The translations under genes were made by a program, and so were the position numbers. A stretch of 64,000 bases of DNA from contig AP024674.1 of the NCBI GenBank assembly GCA_025998755.1, forward strand, positions 1,478,162 to 1,542,161. Reading direction: 5' to 3'. Of the stretch, positions 17,643-25,518 are shown piece after piece (within the stretch, counting starts at the first letter, position 1; each line of letters begins with the position of its first letter). This DNA is from Armatimonadota bacterium (GTDB taxonomy: Bacteria; Armatimonadota; UBA5829; DSUL01). Below the pieces are notes generated by a model. It was not told where the DNA came from. It did not search any database and saw only the letters and a list, made by a program, of their open reading frames with translations.

Positions 17643-19718
17643 TCAGTAAGTCACAAAGTCGGAAGGGATGGTGCCCTCGCGGCCGTGAATCACCCGGACT
17701 TTCTTGCCATCAATGATCTGCGAGGAGACGGCTCCCACGATGCTGATGTAGTCGCCGACACTCGGATACACCTCGGCCTTGATGACCCGGATGCCCTTCT
17801 TGTCTTCACCTGCATCCACCCCGGAACCGTCATCGATCAGGAAATACCCCTCAAGGAAGTTGAACTCCGTAACGCGGCCGAACACACGGACCAGCAGTCC
17901 CTGGTTCTCGGCTCCGGCCGTGGTGCCCACATAGCCGGGCCCGCCGACATTCTTGTTGTTCAGCGTCCAGATGGGTGTTGTTCCCGTTCCGATGACGGAC
18001 ACCGTGGCGTTCCGCAGGATGCGCTCACCGTTGCTGTTAGTATCCAGCTTACCGGTCACAGAGACCCTTGCGCCGACAGGCGGAAGCGGATTATCCGTCT
18101 CCACCCGAATGCCGGCCGTTCCGTCAGCATCCTGCATATAGAAGTAGCCCGTCTCGGAGATCGGCGACACGGTCACGACCAGATTGGCCTCCGGCAGGAA
18201 GGTGATGTTCGCACCGTCCGCCTGAACCCGGGCATCGCCGATGGACCGCGCGTCATACTGCGGCAGTTCCACCTCCACCAGATCCGCCGCCGTCAGGTTG
18301 AAGTTCAGTCCCCACTTCTGCACGAACCGCACGAAGACGGTGATGACATCCGTCTGGGATACGGCTTCGACGGAGACCTCCTGCCAGGGCTGATTCGGCG
18401 GGATGATAGCGGCGCCGACATTCCAGACGACCGTCGGGGCGTCCGGATTGATGCCGCCAGTAGGGTCTATTCCAATATTGACCGTGTCGGGCTGATCGGC
18501 TGCATTGCCGCCGACCATGAAGTTACGATACTTGACCCGGACGGAATAGACCTTGCCGGGGATGGCCTTGAAGTGCTGATAGTAGCCGCCGTTCTTCGTA
18601 ACGTAGCTCCCGCGCGAGCCGATGTAGTAGGTCCCGTCATAGGCCGAGAAGCCCCACATATCAGCAACGCTGCGGACGCCGTCCACAATTCCGAACTTAC
18701 GCCAGTAGAGGGGCTCACGTTTCCCTGGGGTGGGTTCCTCGAACTCCTCAAAGCTTCCGTTGCGGAAACTCTCCAGAGGCTCGGGCGGGGTATCCAGGAT
18801 CAGAGTGCCGCTGTAGACCGTCTTGTAGCCTGGAGCCGAGCTGACGACGCGCACGAAATAGCGCGTATCCAACGTCAGGCCGGTCAGTGTTACGCTGTGA
18901 TCGGTGACCAGCGCCGCGTCCGACTTGGAGTTGGCGAAAGCGATGACGCCTTCATCGGCGCCCTTTCCCGGTGGAGTAGTGTCGTATTCCACCTTCGAGT
19001 CGCAGGCCACATCAGTGGTCCACTCGATCCGGAAGCTCGTGGGGGTGAGCTGCGTGATCCGGACGGCCGGCATCGTCGGCGAGGACATGATGGTGATCAG
19101 GCTGGCTGTTGCCGGAGCCACCCTGACGTTGTCAATGTCGACCAGTTGCGTGCGCTGCCCGCTTGTGTCGAAGCTGCGGAACCAGATGCTGGTCTGTGCC
19201 CCGGTTGCGGTGAAGCGGGTGTGATAGTGATCCCAGACATCACCTTTCAGGGCGATGGGAAGCCAGACGATGCTGTTGGCGTTCGGATTGGTGGTCTGAC
19301 CGGTCAGGTCAAAGCCGAAGGAAGCCCCCGTGAGCCAGGGATCCCAGTCGCCGCTCCACAAAATGAATGCGAAGGCGGCGTCAAAGTCGAAGTCGTACAC
19401 CGTTCCGGGAACCGTGGACACCGCCTGCACGATGCCCTGCCCGATGGTGCTGGACTGGATGTTGCCTCCAATGAGGCGCTGATAGTCATTGTTGGGACTG
19501 AGGGTCCCATTGTTGTTCGGCATTCCCCAGAACGCCGCCGCAGGCGCGGTCTTCCAGACGGTCCACCCCTGACCGACCCAGCCATTGATAGGGTTGGTAA
19601 CCCACCCGCTCTCGAAGTCGCCGTTTACAACAACGTTCTGAGCCGCCGCAGGCGTCAGTAGAGCCGCCGCCAGCGCTATTGCCAGCGCGGCTCTCATCAA
19701 GCTGCCCAGTGCTTGCAT
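17643..19718 (-). CDS. Modular secreted protein: two jelly-roll-like modules, Fn3, two OB-like domains
   Basis: A 691-residue protein. Start is the ATG at 19718, preceded by GGAGAGG, giving a signal peptide that ends TPAAAQ (about 27). Module A (29-200) begins VNGDFESGW and contains FDLTGQT plus ANSIVW (137-152). An Fn3 domain covers about 213-310. Module B (318-485) begins RNGSFEEFE and contains IDPTGGINPDAPTVVW (417-432). Two OB-like domains follow (about 505-580 and 605-691), with FYMQDADGTAGIRV and YFLIDDGSG as landmarks. No catalytic motif is evident, so binding of glycan or surface is my inference. Module B and the OB pair recur in the divergently transcribed GH5 protein at 19978, suggesting a shared target. 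Confidence 0.85.
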   Translation of the reverse strand: MQALGSLMRAALAIALAAALLTPAAAQNVVVNGDFESGWVTNPINGWVGQGWTVWKTAPAAAFWGMPNNNGTLSPNNDYQRLIGGNIQSSTIGQGIVQAVSTVPGTVYDFDFDAAFAFILWSGDWDPWLTGASFGFDLTGQTTNPNANSIVWLPIALKGDVWDHYHTRFTATGAQTSIWFRSFDTSGQRTQLVDIDNVRVAPATASLITIMSSPTMPAVRITQLTPTSFRIEWTTDVACDSKVEYDTTPPGKGADEGVIAFANSKSDAALVTDHSVTLTGLTLDTRYFVRVVSSAPGYKTVYSGTLILDTPPEPLESFRNGSFEEFEEPTPGKREPLYWRKFGIVDGVRSVADMWGFSAYDGTYYIGSRGSYVTKNGGYYQHFKAIPGKVYSVRVKYRNFMVGGNAADQPDTVNIGIDPTGGINPDAPTVVWNVGAAIIPPNQPWQEVSVEAVSQTDVITVFVRFVQKWGLNFNLTAADLVEVELPQYDARSIGDARVQADGANITFLPEANLVVTVSPISETGYFYMQDADGTAGIRVETDNPLPPVGARVSVTGKLDTNSNGERILRNATVSVIGTGTTPIWTLNNKNVGGPGYVGTTAGAENQGLLVRVFGRVTEFNFLEGYFLIDDGSGVDAGEDKKGIRVIKAEVYPSVGDYISIVGAVSSQIIDGKKVRVIHGREGTIPSDFVTY

Positions 19719-19895
19719 GAGATCCTCTCCTTTCGCAGTGAAAGAGGGCGTGTCTTTTTCTCCCTGCCGCGTCGCGGCGGGGATTTCACACACTATTGTA
19801 GGGCAACGAGGCGCAGAAAACAACGCTTTTCTTCAGGGCGGTGCAGAAATACACAATAAACTTCCCGAGCCTGGGCCGCCGGGAGGGCCCTGCAT

Positions 19896-19924
19896 TTGAC
19901 AGAGAGGGGGTTTTGCCTTACGCT
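19896..19924 (+). promoter_or_regulatory. Candidate promoter for the GH5 gene
   Basis: Perfect TTGACA (19896-19901), 17-base spacer, then TACGCT (19919-19924), which is a weak -10. Initiation would fall about 47 bases before the ATG. Confidence 0.4.
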
Positions 19925-19977
19925 GGATGGTGAGAGAGGCAACGGACAGCGCATACCGGGAAGCGCAAGGAGAGACC

Positions 19978-22374
19978 ATGAGCAATATCTGTCCGGCAGC
20001 AGCCTGCGCCGCCGCAATCCTGATGATCGCCTCTGCCTGCCTGGCGTCGGAGTTGCCGGACGGGTTCGTCCAGGTGAGGGGCGATCAGTTCGTCCTGTCC
20101 AGCAACCCGGACCGCATCTTCAAGGTGAAGGGCTTCAATTATTTCCCGCAGGGACATCCGTGGGCCATCTTCAGCGAATGGGACCCGCAGGAGGTGCAGA
20201 CAGAGCTGGCCATCGCGCGGGACATGAATTCCAATGTCATCCGCACCTTTGTGACCGGCGGCGAGCCTCCCTCGCAGGCCACTCTGAACGCCATCGTGGA
20301 GTTCGTTCAGATCTGCAAGGCCAACAACCAGAAGGCCATCATCAGTCTGTTCGATGGCTACCACGCCTATCCCGCCGCAGGTAGCGCCGAGGAAGCGAAA
20401 AACCTGGCGAAGATAGATGCCATCTGTTCAGCCCTCAAGGACGATACGGGCGTTTTCGCCTGGGACATCAAAAACGAGCCTGACTGGATCAACGACACAT
20501 ACTGGAGCTGGAGCCTGCCAGGAGCGGAGGCCGAGGCGGCCCGCCGGATAGACTGGCTATACCGGATGCGCAACCGCATCAAGCAGGTGGATCCGAATCA
20601 TCTCGTGACGGTGGGCTTGATCTTCAACTACAACAACTACCTGCCCACTTCCACGCGGACAGTGGAATCCTTTGTGGACTTCGTCTGCTACCACTACTAT
20701 CCTCGAAACTACCCGTTCGAGACGTTCCGGCAATCCATCCGCTCCCTGAAGGCACGGACGTCCAAGCCCATCAACGTTGAAGAGATCGGGCACAACGCCT
20801 GGGGCGGACCGGGGGCGACTGAGCAGGATCAGGCCAATCTCTTCGCCGAGTGGCTCCAGGTCATCCAGGAGGAGGGCATCACCGGGCTGGTTCAGTGGAC
20901 GCTGTGCGACTGGTGGGACCAGTGGCCGGGACCAATCGACGAGCGCTACTACGGATTTCTCCGGGCGGACGGGCACTACTCTTGGAAGCCAGCCGCATAT
21001 GTGTACCGGGACAACTTCGTGGTGGATCAGTTCGGGCTTCCGCAGGACCGCGGGCAGATCTCCGGTCGGGTAACCGATGCGTCCGGCGAGCCCGTTCCTG
21101 GAGTGAAGATCACGGCCCTTCCCGGCAACCACACGGCGCAGACGCTCGCGAACGGAACATATGCGTTGTCGAACGTGCTGCCGGGGAGCTACACGGTGCG
21201 CGCCGAAAGCATCGGCTACCAGACGGCGGAGCGCTCAGGAGTGCAGGTCCCGGCCGGGGGCACTGCGACAGTGGACTTCCAGATGGACGCGGCCAAGCTG
21301 CAGGCGATGGGACTGACCAACGGGGGCTTCGAGACAGCAGACCTCTCCGGATGGACTCCGTGGGGACAGGTGGACGGGACGCAGACCGGCCCCTGGTTCG
21401 CGAGCATTACTCCAAAGAGCGGATCGCGGTTCCTGGGGACAGCCACCAACTGGGGCCAGAAGAACGGCGGGGTGTGGCAGCAGGTAGCGGCACCGCGGGG
21501 GAGCCGAGTTGTGGTGGAAGTCTGGTCCCGTACTTACAGGCAGGGTGGTTCGGAGGGGGCGGTGGCGAACCGGCTCGGGGTGGATCCTGCCGGTGGAACA
21601 GACCCGACGGCCCCCACAGTGATCTGGACACCTTTCCGGGAGAGCCCCTCAGGATGGGAACGGCTGGCGCTGACGGTGACGGCCGCACGGCCCCGCATCA
21701 CGGTGTTCCTGCAGCATCGCCAGCCGGGCGACACGGTCTGGGCCATCAACTGCTTCGACGATGCGGCCGTGTATGAAGCATCGCTGCGGGGCGGAGAACC
21801 GCTGCGCCGGCCGGACAACTGGCCCGTGGAGATGGAAGGAACTGTAAGTGCGACCTTCGGCTCCTTCTACTACATCCAGGATGCCAGGCGGGCGTGGGGG
21901 GTGCGGGTCAACAGCGCTGCGCCGGCCCAGATCGGCTCCAGCGTCCGGGTGCGAGGACGATTGGGCAGTTCAACCGGAGAGCGGTTCATCGCTCCGCTCG
22001 CCAGTGAGGTGACCGGAACGGGCGAGCCGCCTGAGCCGCTTGCGATGAAGTCGTCGGCTGTGGGTGGAGAGGCTCCGGCCGGTCTTACGGGAATCCCCGG
22101 CGTAAACGGGATCTACAACAGCGGATTGCTGGTGCGCATCACGGGCCGCGTGGTCTGGGCGAACCCTGCGATGTCCCTATTCTATCTGGACGACGGGTCC
22201 GGAGCCGGGGACGCTTTCCGCACTCCGGGAATCCGCGTGCTGTGCAACGGAGCGTGGATGCCGCCTGAGGGGTCGTTTGCAAGCGTGACGGGCATCAGCA
22301 CAAGGGCGACTGTCTCAGGAGTCCCTGCGCGAGCCGTGGGAGTCAGGAGCCCGGAGGATATCGTCATCCACTGA
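19978..22374 (+). CDS. Secreted multidomain GH5-like glycosidase
   Basis: A 798-residue protein. Start is the ATG four bases after AAGGAGAG. A signal peptide (about 1-24) is followed by a clan GH-A barrel (30-355): the acid/base Glu is in WDIKNEPDW (E167) and the nucleophile in INVEEIGH (E269), with a conserved CYHYYP segment between. Substrate is likely a beta-mannan or beta-glucan, by family only. Then come a carboxypeptidase-regulatory-like beta-sandwich (360-438, ISGRVTDASGEPVPGV), a jelly-roll-like module (442-590) with VDPAGGTDPTAPTVIW (535-550), and a two-copy OB-like tail (598-798). The last two modules match those of the divergent gene at 17643. Confidence 0.9.
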   Translation: MSNICPAAACAAAILMIASACLASELPDGFVQVRGDQFVLSSNPDRIFKVKGFNYFPQGHPWAIFSEWDPQEVQTELAIARDMNSNVIRTFVTGGEPPSQATLNAIVEFVQICKANNQKAIISLFDGYHAYPAAGSAEEAKNLAKIDAICSALKDDTGVFAWDIKNEPDWINDTYWSWSLPGAEAEAARRIDWLYRMRNRIKQVDPNHLVTVGLIFNYNNYLPTSTRTVESFVDFVCYHYYPRNYPFETFRQSIRSLKARTSKPINVEEIGHNAWGGPGATEQDQANLFAEWLQVIQEEGITGLVQWTLCDWWDQWPGPIDERYYGFLRADGHYSWKPAAYVYRDNFVVDQFGLPQDRGQISGRVTDASGEPVPGVKITALPGNHTAQTLANGTYALSNVLPGSYTVRAESIGYQTAERSGVQVPAGGTATVDFQMDAAKLQAMGLTNGGFETADLSGWTPWGQVDGTQTGPWFASITPKSGSRFLGTATNWGQKNGGVWQQVAAPRGSRVVVEVWSRTYRQGGSEGAVANRLGVDPAGGTDPTAPTVIWTPFRESPSGWERLALTVTAARPRITVFLQHRQPGDTVWAINCFDDAAVYEASLRGGEPLRRPDNWPVEMEGTVSATFGSFYYIQDARRAWGVRVNSAAPAQIGSSVRVRGRLGSSTGERFIAPLASEVTGTGEPPEPLAMKSSAVGGEAPAGLTGIPGVNGIYNSGLLVRITGRVVWANPAMSLFYLDDGSGAGDAFRTPGIRVLCNGAWMPPEGSFASVTGISTRATVSGVPARAVGVRSPEDIVIH

Positions 22375-22421
22375 CCGAGCGACTCGCCACGGGAAAGGAA
22401 TCTTCGAGAGGCACGGTGAAC

Positions 22422-22448
22422 CTCCGGGACGGACAAGCCGTCCCGGAG
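22422..22448 (+). terminator. Hairpin between the GH5 gene and the membrane protein gene
   Basis: Perfect 11-bp stem (22422-22432 with 22438-22448) and loop ACAAG. There is no T-run after it, so it may be a Rho-independent terminator only weakly, or an RNA-stability hairpin. Confidence 0.5.
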
Positions 22449-22506
22449 ACTCTGGTGCAGAAAAGGGTCGGTAGCCGGGGCGGTCCAGAAAGCGAGGGTA
22501 GACAAA

Positions 22507-23250
22507 ATGGCTGTTCAGGGAGGAGCGGCAGGCTACAGCCCCGCCCCAAGGGTCCGTTTTGAAGCGATCGGCGAAGCCTGGAACCTCTTCAAGGCCGACG
22601 CCGGCACGTGGGTGGTGACCTCGCTCATCGCGCTGATCGTTCTGGGCGTCGTCATTGCGGCCGTGAATCTTGTCAACAACCTCTTCACGGAAGCCGCGCA
22701 GATCTCCTCTCCGGCGATGACCCCCGCTGCATTGCTTGCCGCGTTTGGCTCAATGATCATCGTGCAGATCATTTCCAGCCTGATTACCACGGTTGCGTGG
22801 GTGGTTGTAACCGCCGGGATTTACCGGATGGCTCTGAGACGAATGCGCGGGGAGCAGGTCAGCGCGGGCGATCTATTCAACATCGGCGATGTGTTTCCGC
22901 AAGTGCTTGTGGCGGGGCTACTGGCCTCTGTGATCGTCACCATCGGTTATCTCTTGTGCATCATCCCTGGGATCATCGCAGGGGGTCTGTTGATGTTCAC
23001 CGTGCCCCTCATTGTGGATCGGCAGATGGACGGGGTAGAAGCCATCTCCACAAGCTTCCGCATACTCAGCGCGGATCTCCTGAACGCAGTCCTGTTTTAC
23101 GCGGTGTTGTCCTTCATCGTTTTTATAGGACTTCTCGCGTGCGGTGTGGGCATTCTGGTGACGTTCCCGCTATACCCCCTGGGAGTGGCGATCGTCTACA
23201 GGGATTTCTTCCCGGATCAGGTTGCGGCACAGCCAGCACAGCAGTGGTAA
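22507..23250 (+). CDS. Polytopic membrane protein, function unknown
   Basis: A 247-residue protein without catalytic motifs. A soluble start (FEAIGEAWNLFKADAGTW) precedes hydrophobic segments at about 37-60, 85-107, 135-165 and 190-225. The pattern, including the cytoplasmic loop with GEQVSAGDLF and a paired segment ending RILSADLL, resembles the DUF975/DUF7847 group of membrane proteins related to the membrane domain of glycerophosphodiester phosphodiesterases. I cannot give a function. Start ATG follows GAGGG by about 9 bases. Confidence 0.75.
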   Translation: MAVQGGAAGYSPAPRVRFEAIGEAWNLFKADAGTWVVTSLIALIVLGVVIAAVNLVNNLFTEAAQISSPAMTPAALLAAFGSMIIVQIISSLITTVAWVVVTAGIYRMALRRMRGEQVSAGDLFNIGDVFPQVLVAGLLASVIVTIGYLLCIIPGIIAGGLLMFTVPLIVDRQMDGVEAISTSFRILSADLLNAVLFYAVLSFIVFIGLLACGVGILVTFPLYPLGVAIVYRDFFPDQVAAQPAQQW

Positions 23251-23302
23251 GGAAAGGGCGACCCTGGCAAATCGGGAGGCGCGGGTTGACGGGTGCGCAA
23301 GG

Positions 23303-23337
23303 TATAATTACAAAGAATACAGGCGAGACATTGTAAT
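23303..23337 (+). promoter_or_regulatory. -10 element and inverted-repeat operator of the toxin-antitoxin operon
   Basis: A perfect TATAAT (23303-23308) is overlapped by the first arm of an inverted repeat, ATTACAA (23307-23313) and TTGTAAT (23331-23337), 17 bases apart and ending 17 bases before the antitoxin ATG. The position across the start of transcription fits autoregulation by the ribbon-helix-helix antitoxin. No good -35 lies at the right distance (TTGACG at 23285 is only 12 bases away). Confidence 0.5.
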
Positions 23338-23354
23338 CACTCGGGGCCAGGGAC

Positions 23355-23786
23355 ATGTCGCACGTCGTCAGCATCCGGATGAAGGAGAACCAGGTAGAGC
23401 GCCTGCGCAGGCTGTCCCGCAGGCTCGGCCGCACACCCAGTGAAGTGGGAGCGTTGTTGATCGAGGAGGCGCTCCGGCAGTCCGAATTCGCCTTCATTGA
23501 GTTCCGCGACTCTCCGGCTGGCAGACAGGCCTATGTCAAAGGGACAGCGCTGGCTGTCTGGGAAGTGGCGCTGGTGGCTGAGAGCTTTCAGGACGATCCT
23601 GAGAAGACTGCCCATCACCTGGGATGGCCCGTTCATCTCGTCCGGGCTGCCCTGGCTTACAGGGACGCTTACCCGGAAGAGATCCGGGTGGCCATCGAGG
23701 ACAACCAATCCTACTCACCGGCCGCACTACAACGGCTGTTGCCACAGACTGAAACAGTGCCCCCCTGCCCTCAGGAGTCTGAGTGA
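23355..23786 (+). CDS. Antitoxin: ribbon-helix-helix plus DUF433-like winged helix
   Basis: A 143-residue protein. Residues 1-40 read as a ribbon-helix-helix DNA-binding unit (VVSIRMKENQVERLRRLS, then TPSEVGALLIEEALR). Residues about 47-115 resemble DUF433 (VKGTALAVWEVALV, then HHLGWPVHLVRAALAY), a domain common in antitoxins paired with PIN-like toxins. It is followed directly by such a toxin gene. It probably neutralises the toxin and represses the operon through the inverted repeat upstream. The ATG has AGGGA very close to it, so initiation looks weak. Confidence 0.8.
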   Translation: MSHVVSIRMKENQVERLRRLSRRLGRTPSEVGALLIEEALRQSEFAFIEFRDSPAGRQAYVKGTALAVWEVALVAESFQDDPEKTAHHLGWPVHLVRAALAYRDAYPEEIRVAIEDNQSYSPAALQRLLPQTETVPPCPQESE

Positions 23787-24164
23787 TTGCTCGTCTTTCT
23801 TCTGGATGAGCACATCTCACGCAGAGTGGCGAAGGAACTCCGCGCGAGCTGCGGGGAAGCAGTCTGCGTGTGCCTGCGGGAATGGCAGGACGGTGCGCTG
23901 CTGGGAGCAGACGACTCGACCCTGCTGAGCGAGGCCGCGGAAGCGGGCCTGACACTTGTGACCTATGACGTGCGGACTCTGGCACCCCTGCTGAAGACGT
24001 GGATGGAGTCCGGCCTGCACTTCGCGGGCGTGGTCTTCGTGGACACCCGCACGGTAGCACCCGCAGATATCGGCTTGCTGGTCTGTGCGCTGGAGCGTCT
24101 GTGGCGGGCGCGTTCCGGCGAGGATTGGACGGATCGCGTTATCTTCCTGACATCCTGGCGTTGA
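23787..24164 (+). CDS. PIN-like toxin (DUF5615 type)
   Basis: A 125-residue protein. Acidic residues expected of a PIN/Mut7-C-like nuclease are visible: FLLDEHIS (D8, E9), DDSTLLSEA around residue 40-48, TYDVRTLAPL (D around 58) and VVFVDTR. The start is a TTG immediately after the antitoxin TGA, with AGGAG 9 bases upstream, so the genes are tightly coupled. Family members are presumed RNases, but activity has rarely been tested for this group. Confidence 0.8.
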   Translation: MLVFLLDEHISRRVAKELRASCGEAVCVCLREWQDGALLGADDSTLLSEAAEAGLTLVTYDVRTLAPLLKTWMESGLHFAGVVFVDTRTVAPADIGLLVCALERLWRARSGEDWTDRVIFLTSWR

Positions 24165-24294
24165 CAGGGCACCCCCTCATGCACAGTGGCCAGCAACCCG
24201 CGGAGGTGGTATGACGTCCCATGGAAAACGGCAATCTGGCAGAGGCGGCTTCGCTCGCCTGCGGGCGAGGCTGTGCACGACCGGAGGACAGACG

Positions 24295-25410
24295 ATGGAC
24301 AGACGACGATTCCTGGCGGGGGCGGCCGCCGCGGGAGCGGCCGCCGGCGCGGCCCGGCTTCTGGGCGGGAGGGCCGAGGCATCTCTGCGTATGGATCCGA
24401 ATTTCAAGGTGAAAGTGAAGGAACCGCAAAAGGAACGGGAAAAGGCGAAGCGACAGGGCGACAGCCGTCCGCTCCTCTACGGGGCGGGGATGATCTGGGC
24501 ATTCTGGCTGAACCGGCCGCGCAGCTACGATCTGAAGCAGATGGACAAGCTGGTGGATCTGGGCGCCACCCTCACCAGCGCAACTTTCGACTGGGTGGAC
24601 CTGGAGAAGGAACCGGGCAAGTTCGACTGGAGCTACCCGGACCACGCCGTGGAGGCGGCGCAGCAGCGGGGACTCCGGCAGTTCGGATACATCGGCAACA
24701 CCGCCGCCTGGGCTCTGCCGCCGGGAGTGACGAAGGACAAGAGTTACCGCTTCCCACCGGACGACCGCTTCCGAAAGGAGTTCGAGAACTACTGCCGCAG
24801 CGTGGCGAAACGATACCGGGGACGCGTGAATATGTTCCAGTTCTGGAACGAGCCGAACGGCTGCAGCTGGGTAAACGACGGCTGCGCGAACGGCCACGAG
24901 CAGGAGCTCTACACCAAGTGGCTGAAGATCGCCTACAACGCCCTGAAAGAGGGCAACCCGGACTGCATTGTGGCGGCAGGCGCCCTGGATTATAACGAAG
25001 GCGTGACCGAGGGCTACAAGTACATCGAGGGGATGTACCGCTACGGGGCGAAGGGACATTTCGACGCCATCTCTATCCATCCGTATCACCCGGAAGGACT
25101 GCACTGGAAAGCGGTGGAGGATACTTACCGGGTGATGAAGGAGCACGGGGACGGGGACAAGGAGGTCTGGCTGACGGAGTACGGCTGGGTGGACTCCAAG
25201 GGCGAGGACGCGGCGCGAAAGCTGCGTGAGGTGCTGACGCGGTTGGCATCGCCGGAATACCGGTATGTGACGCTTGCGAATTACCTTTGCGTCACCGACC
25301 TGCCCATCGAGAATACCGAGCAGTACGGCCTGTGCGACCGCGAGTTGAACGAGCGTCCCATCGCCAAGGCGTTCCGCGAGCTGGCGAAAGGAGCCCGCGA
25401 GCGGCTGTGA
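24295..25410 (+). CDS. TAT-exported clan GH-A glycoside hydrolase (GH39-like)
   Basis: A 371-residue protein. I start at the ATG 7 bases after GGAGG, giving DRRRFLAGAAAAGAAAGAA, a clear twin-arginine signal. The barrel has FQFWNEPNG (acid/base E186) and VWLTEYGW (nucleophile E295), the spacing expected for GH39 and GH5-type clan A retaining enzymes. A Lys/Glu-rich stretch (about 38-58) links signal and barrel. The substrate is unknown, perhaps a xyloside by family. The GxGYxYP and ADP-ribosylglycohydrolase genes follow after a terminator-like hairpin, so they may be a separate but functionally related unit. Confidence 0.87.
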   Translation: MDRRRFLAGAAAAGAAAGAARLLGGRAEASLRMDPNFKVKVKEPQKEREKAKRQGDSRPLLYGAGMIWAFWLNRPRSYDLKQMDKLVDLGATLTSATFDWVDLEKEPGKFDWSYPDHAVEAAQQRGLRQFGYIGNTAAWALPPGVTKDKSYRFPPDDRFRKEFENYCRSVAKRYRGRVNMFQFWNEPNGCSWVNDGCANGHEQELYTKWLKIAYNALKEGNPDCIVAAGALDYNEGVTEGYKYIEGMYRYGAKGHFDAISIHPYHPEGLHWKAVEDTYRVMKEHGDGDKEVWLTEYGWVDSKGEDAARKLREVLTRLASPEYRYVTLANYLCVTDLPIENTEQYGLCDRELNERPIAKAFRELAKGARERL

Positions 25411-25439
25411 TTCGTTCCCGATCACACTGAGACTGTCTG

Positions 25440-25476
25440 ATCGCCCCGGTCCGCAAAGGGCGGGCCGGGGCGATTT
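25440..25476 (+). terminator. Terminator-like hairpin after the GH-A gene
   Basis: Perfect 10-bp stem (25440-25449 with 25465-25474), 15-base loop and only TTG after it. Termination is probably partial. Confidence 0.55.
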
Positions 25477-25518
25477 GCGAACTGGTTGAGCTATGGTCTG
25501 CTGGTAGAGGATATCCTG

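Noticed and set aside
17685-19661. Long open frame of 658 codons on the plus strand opposite the modular secreted protein
   Set aside because: It is the antisense shadow of a gene with a signal peptide, recognisable domains and its own terminator; the shadow shows no family motif and is Arg/Asp/His-rich as expected of high-GC antisense frames.
23285-23290. TTGACG as -35 of the toxin-antitoxin promoter
   Set aside because: The spacer to TATAAT would be 12 bases, too short for a sigma-70 promoter.
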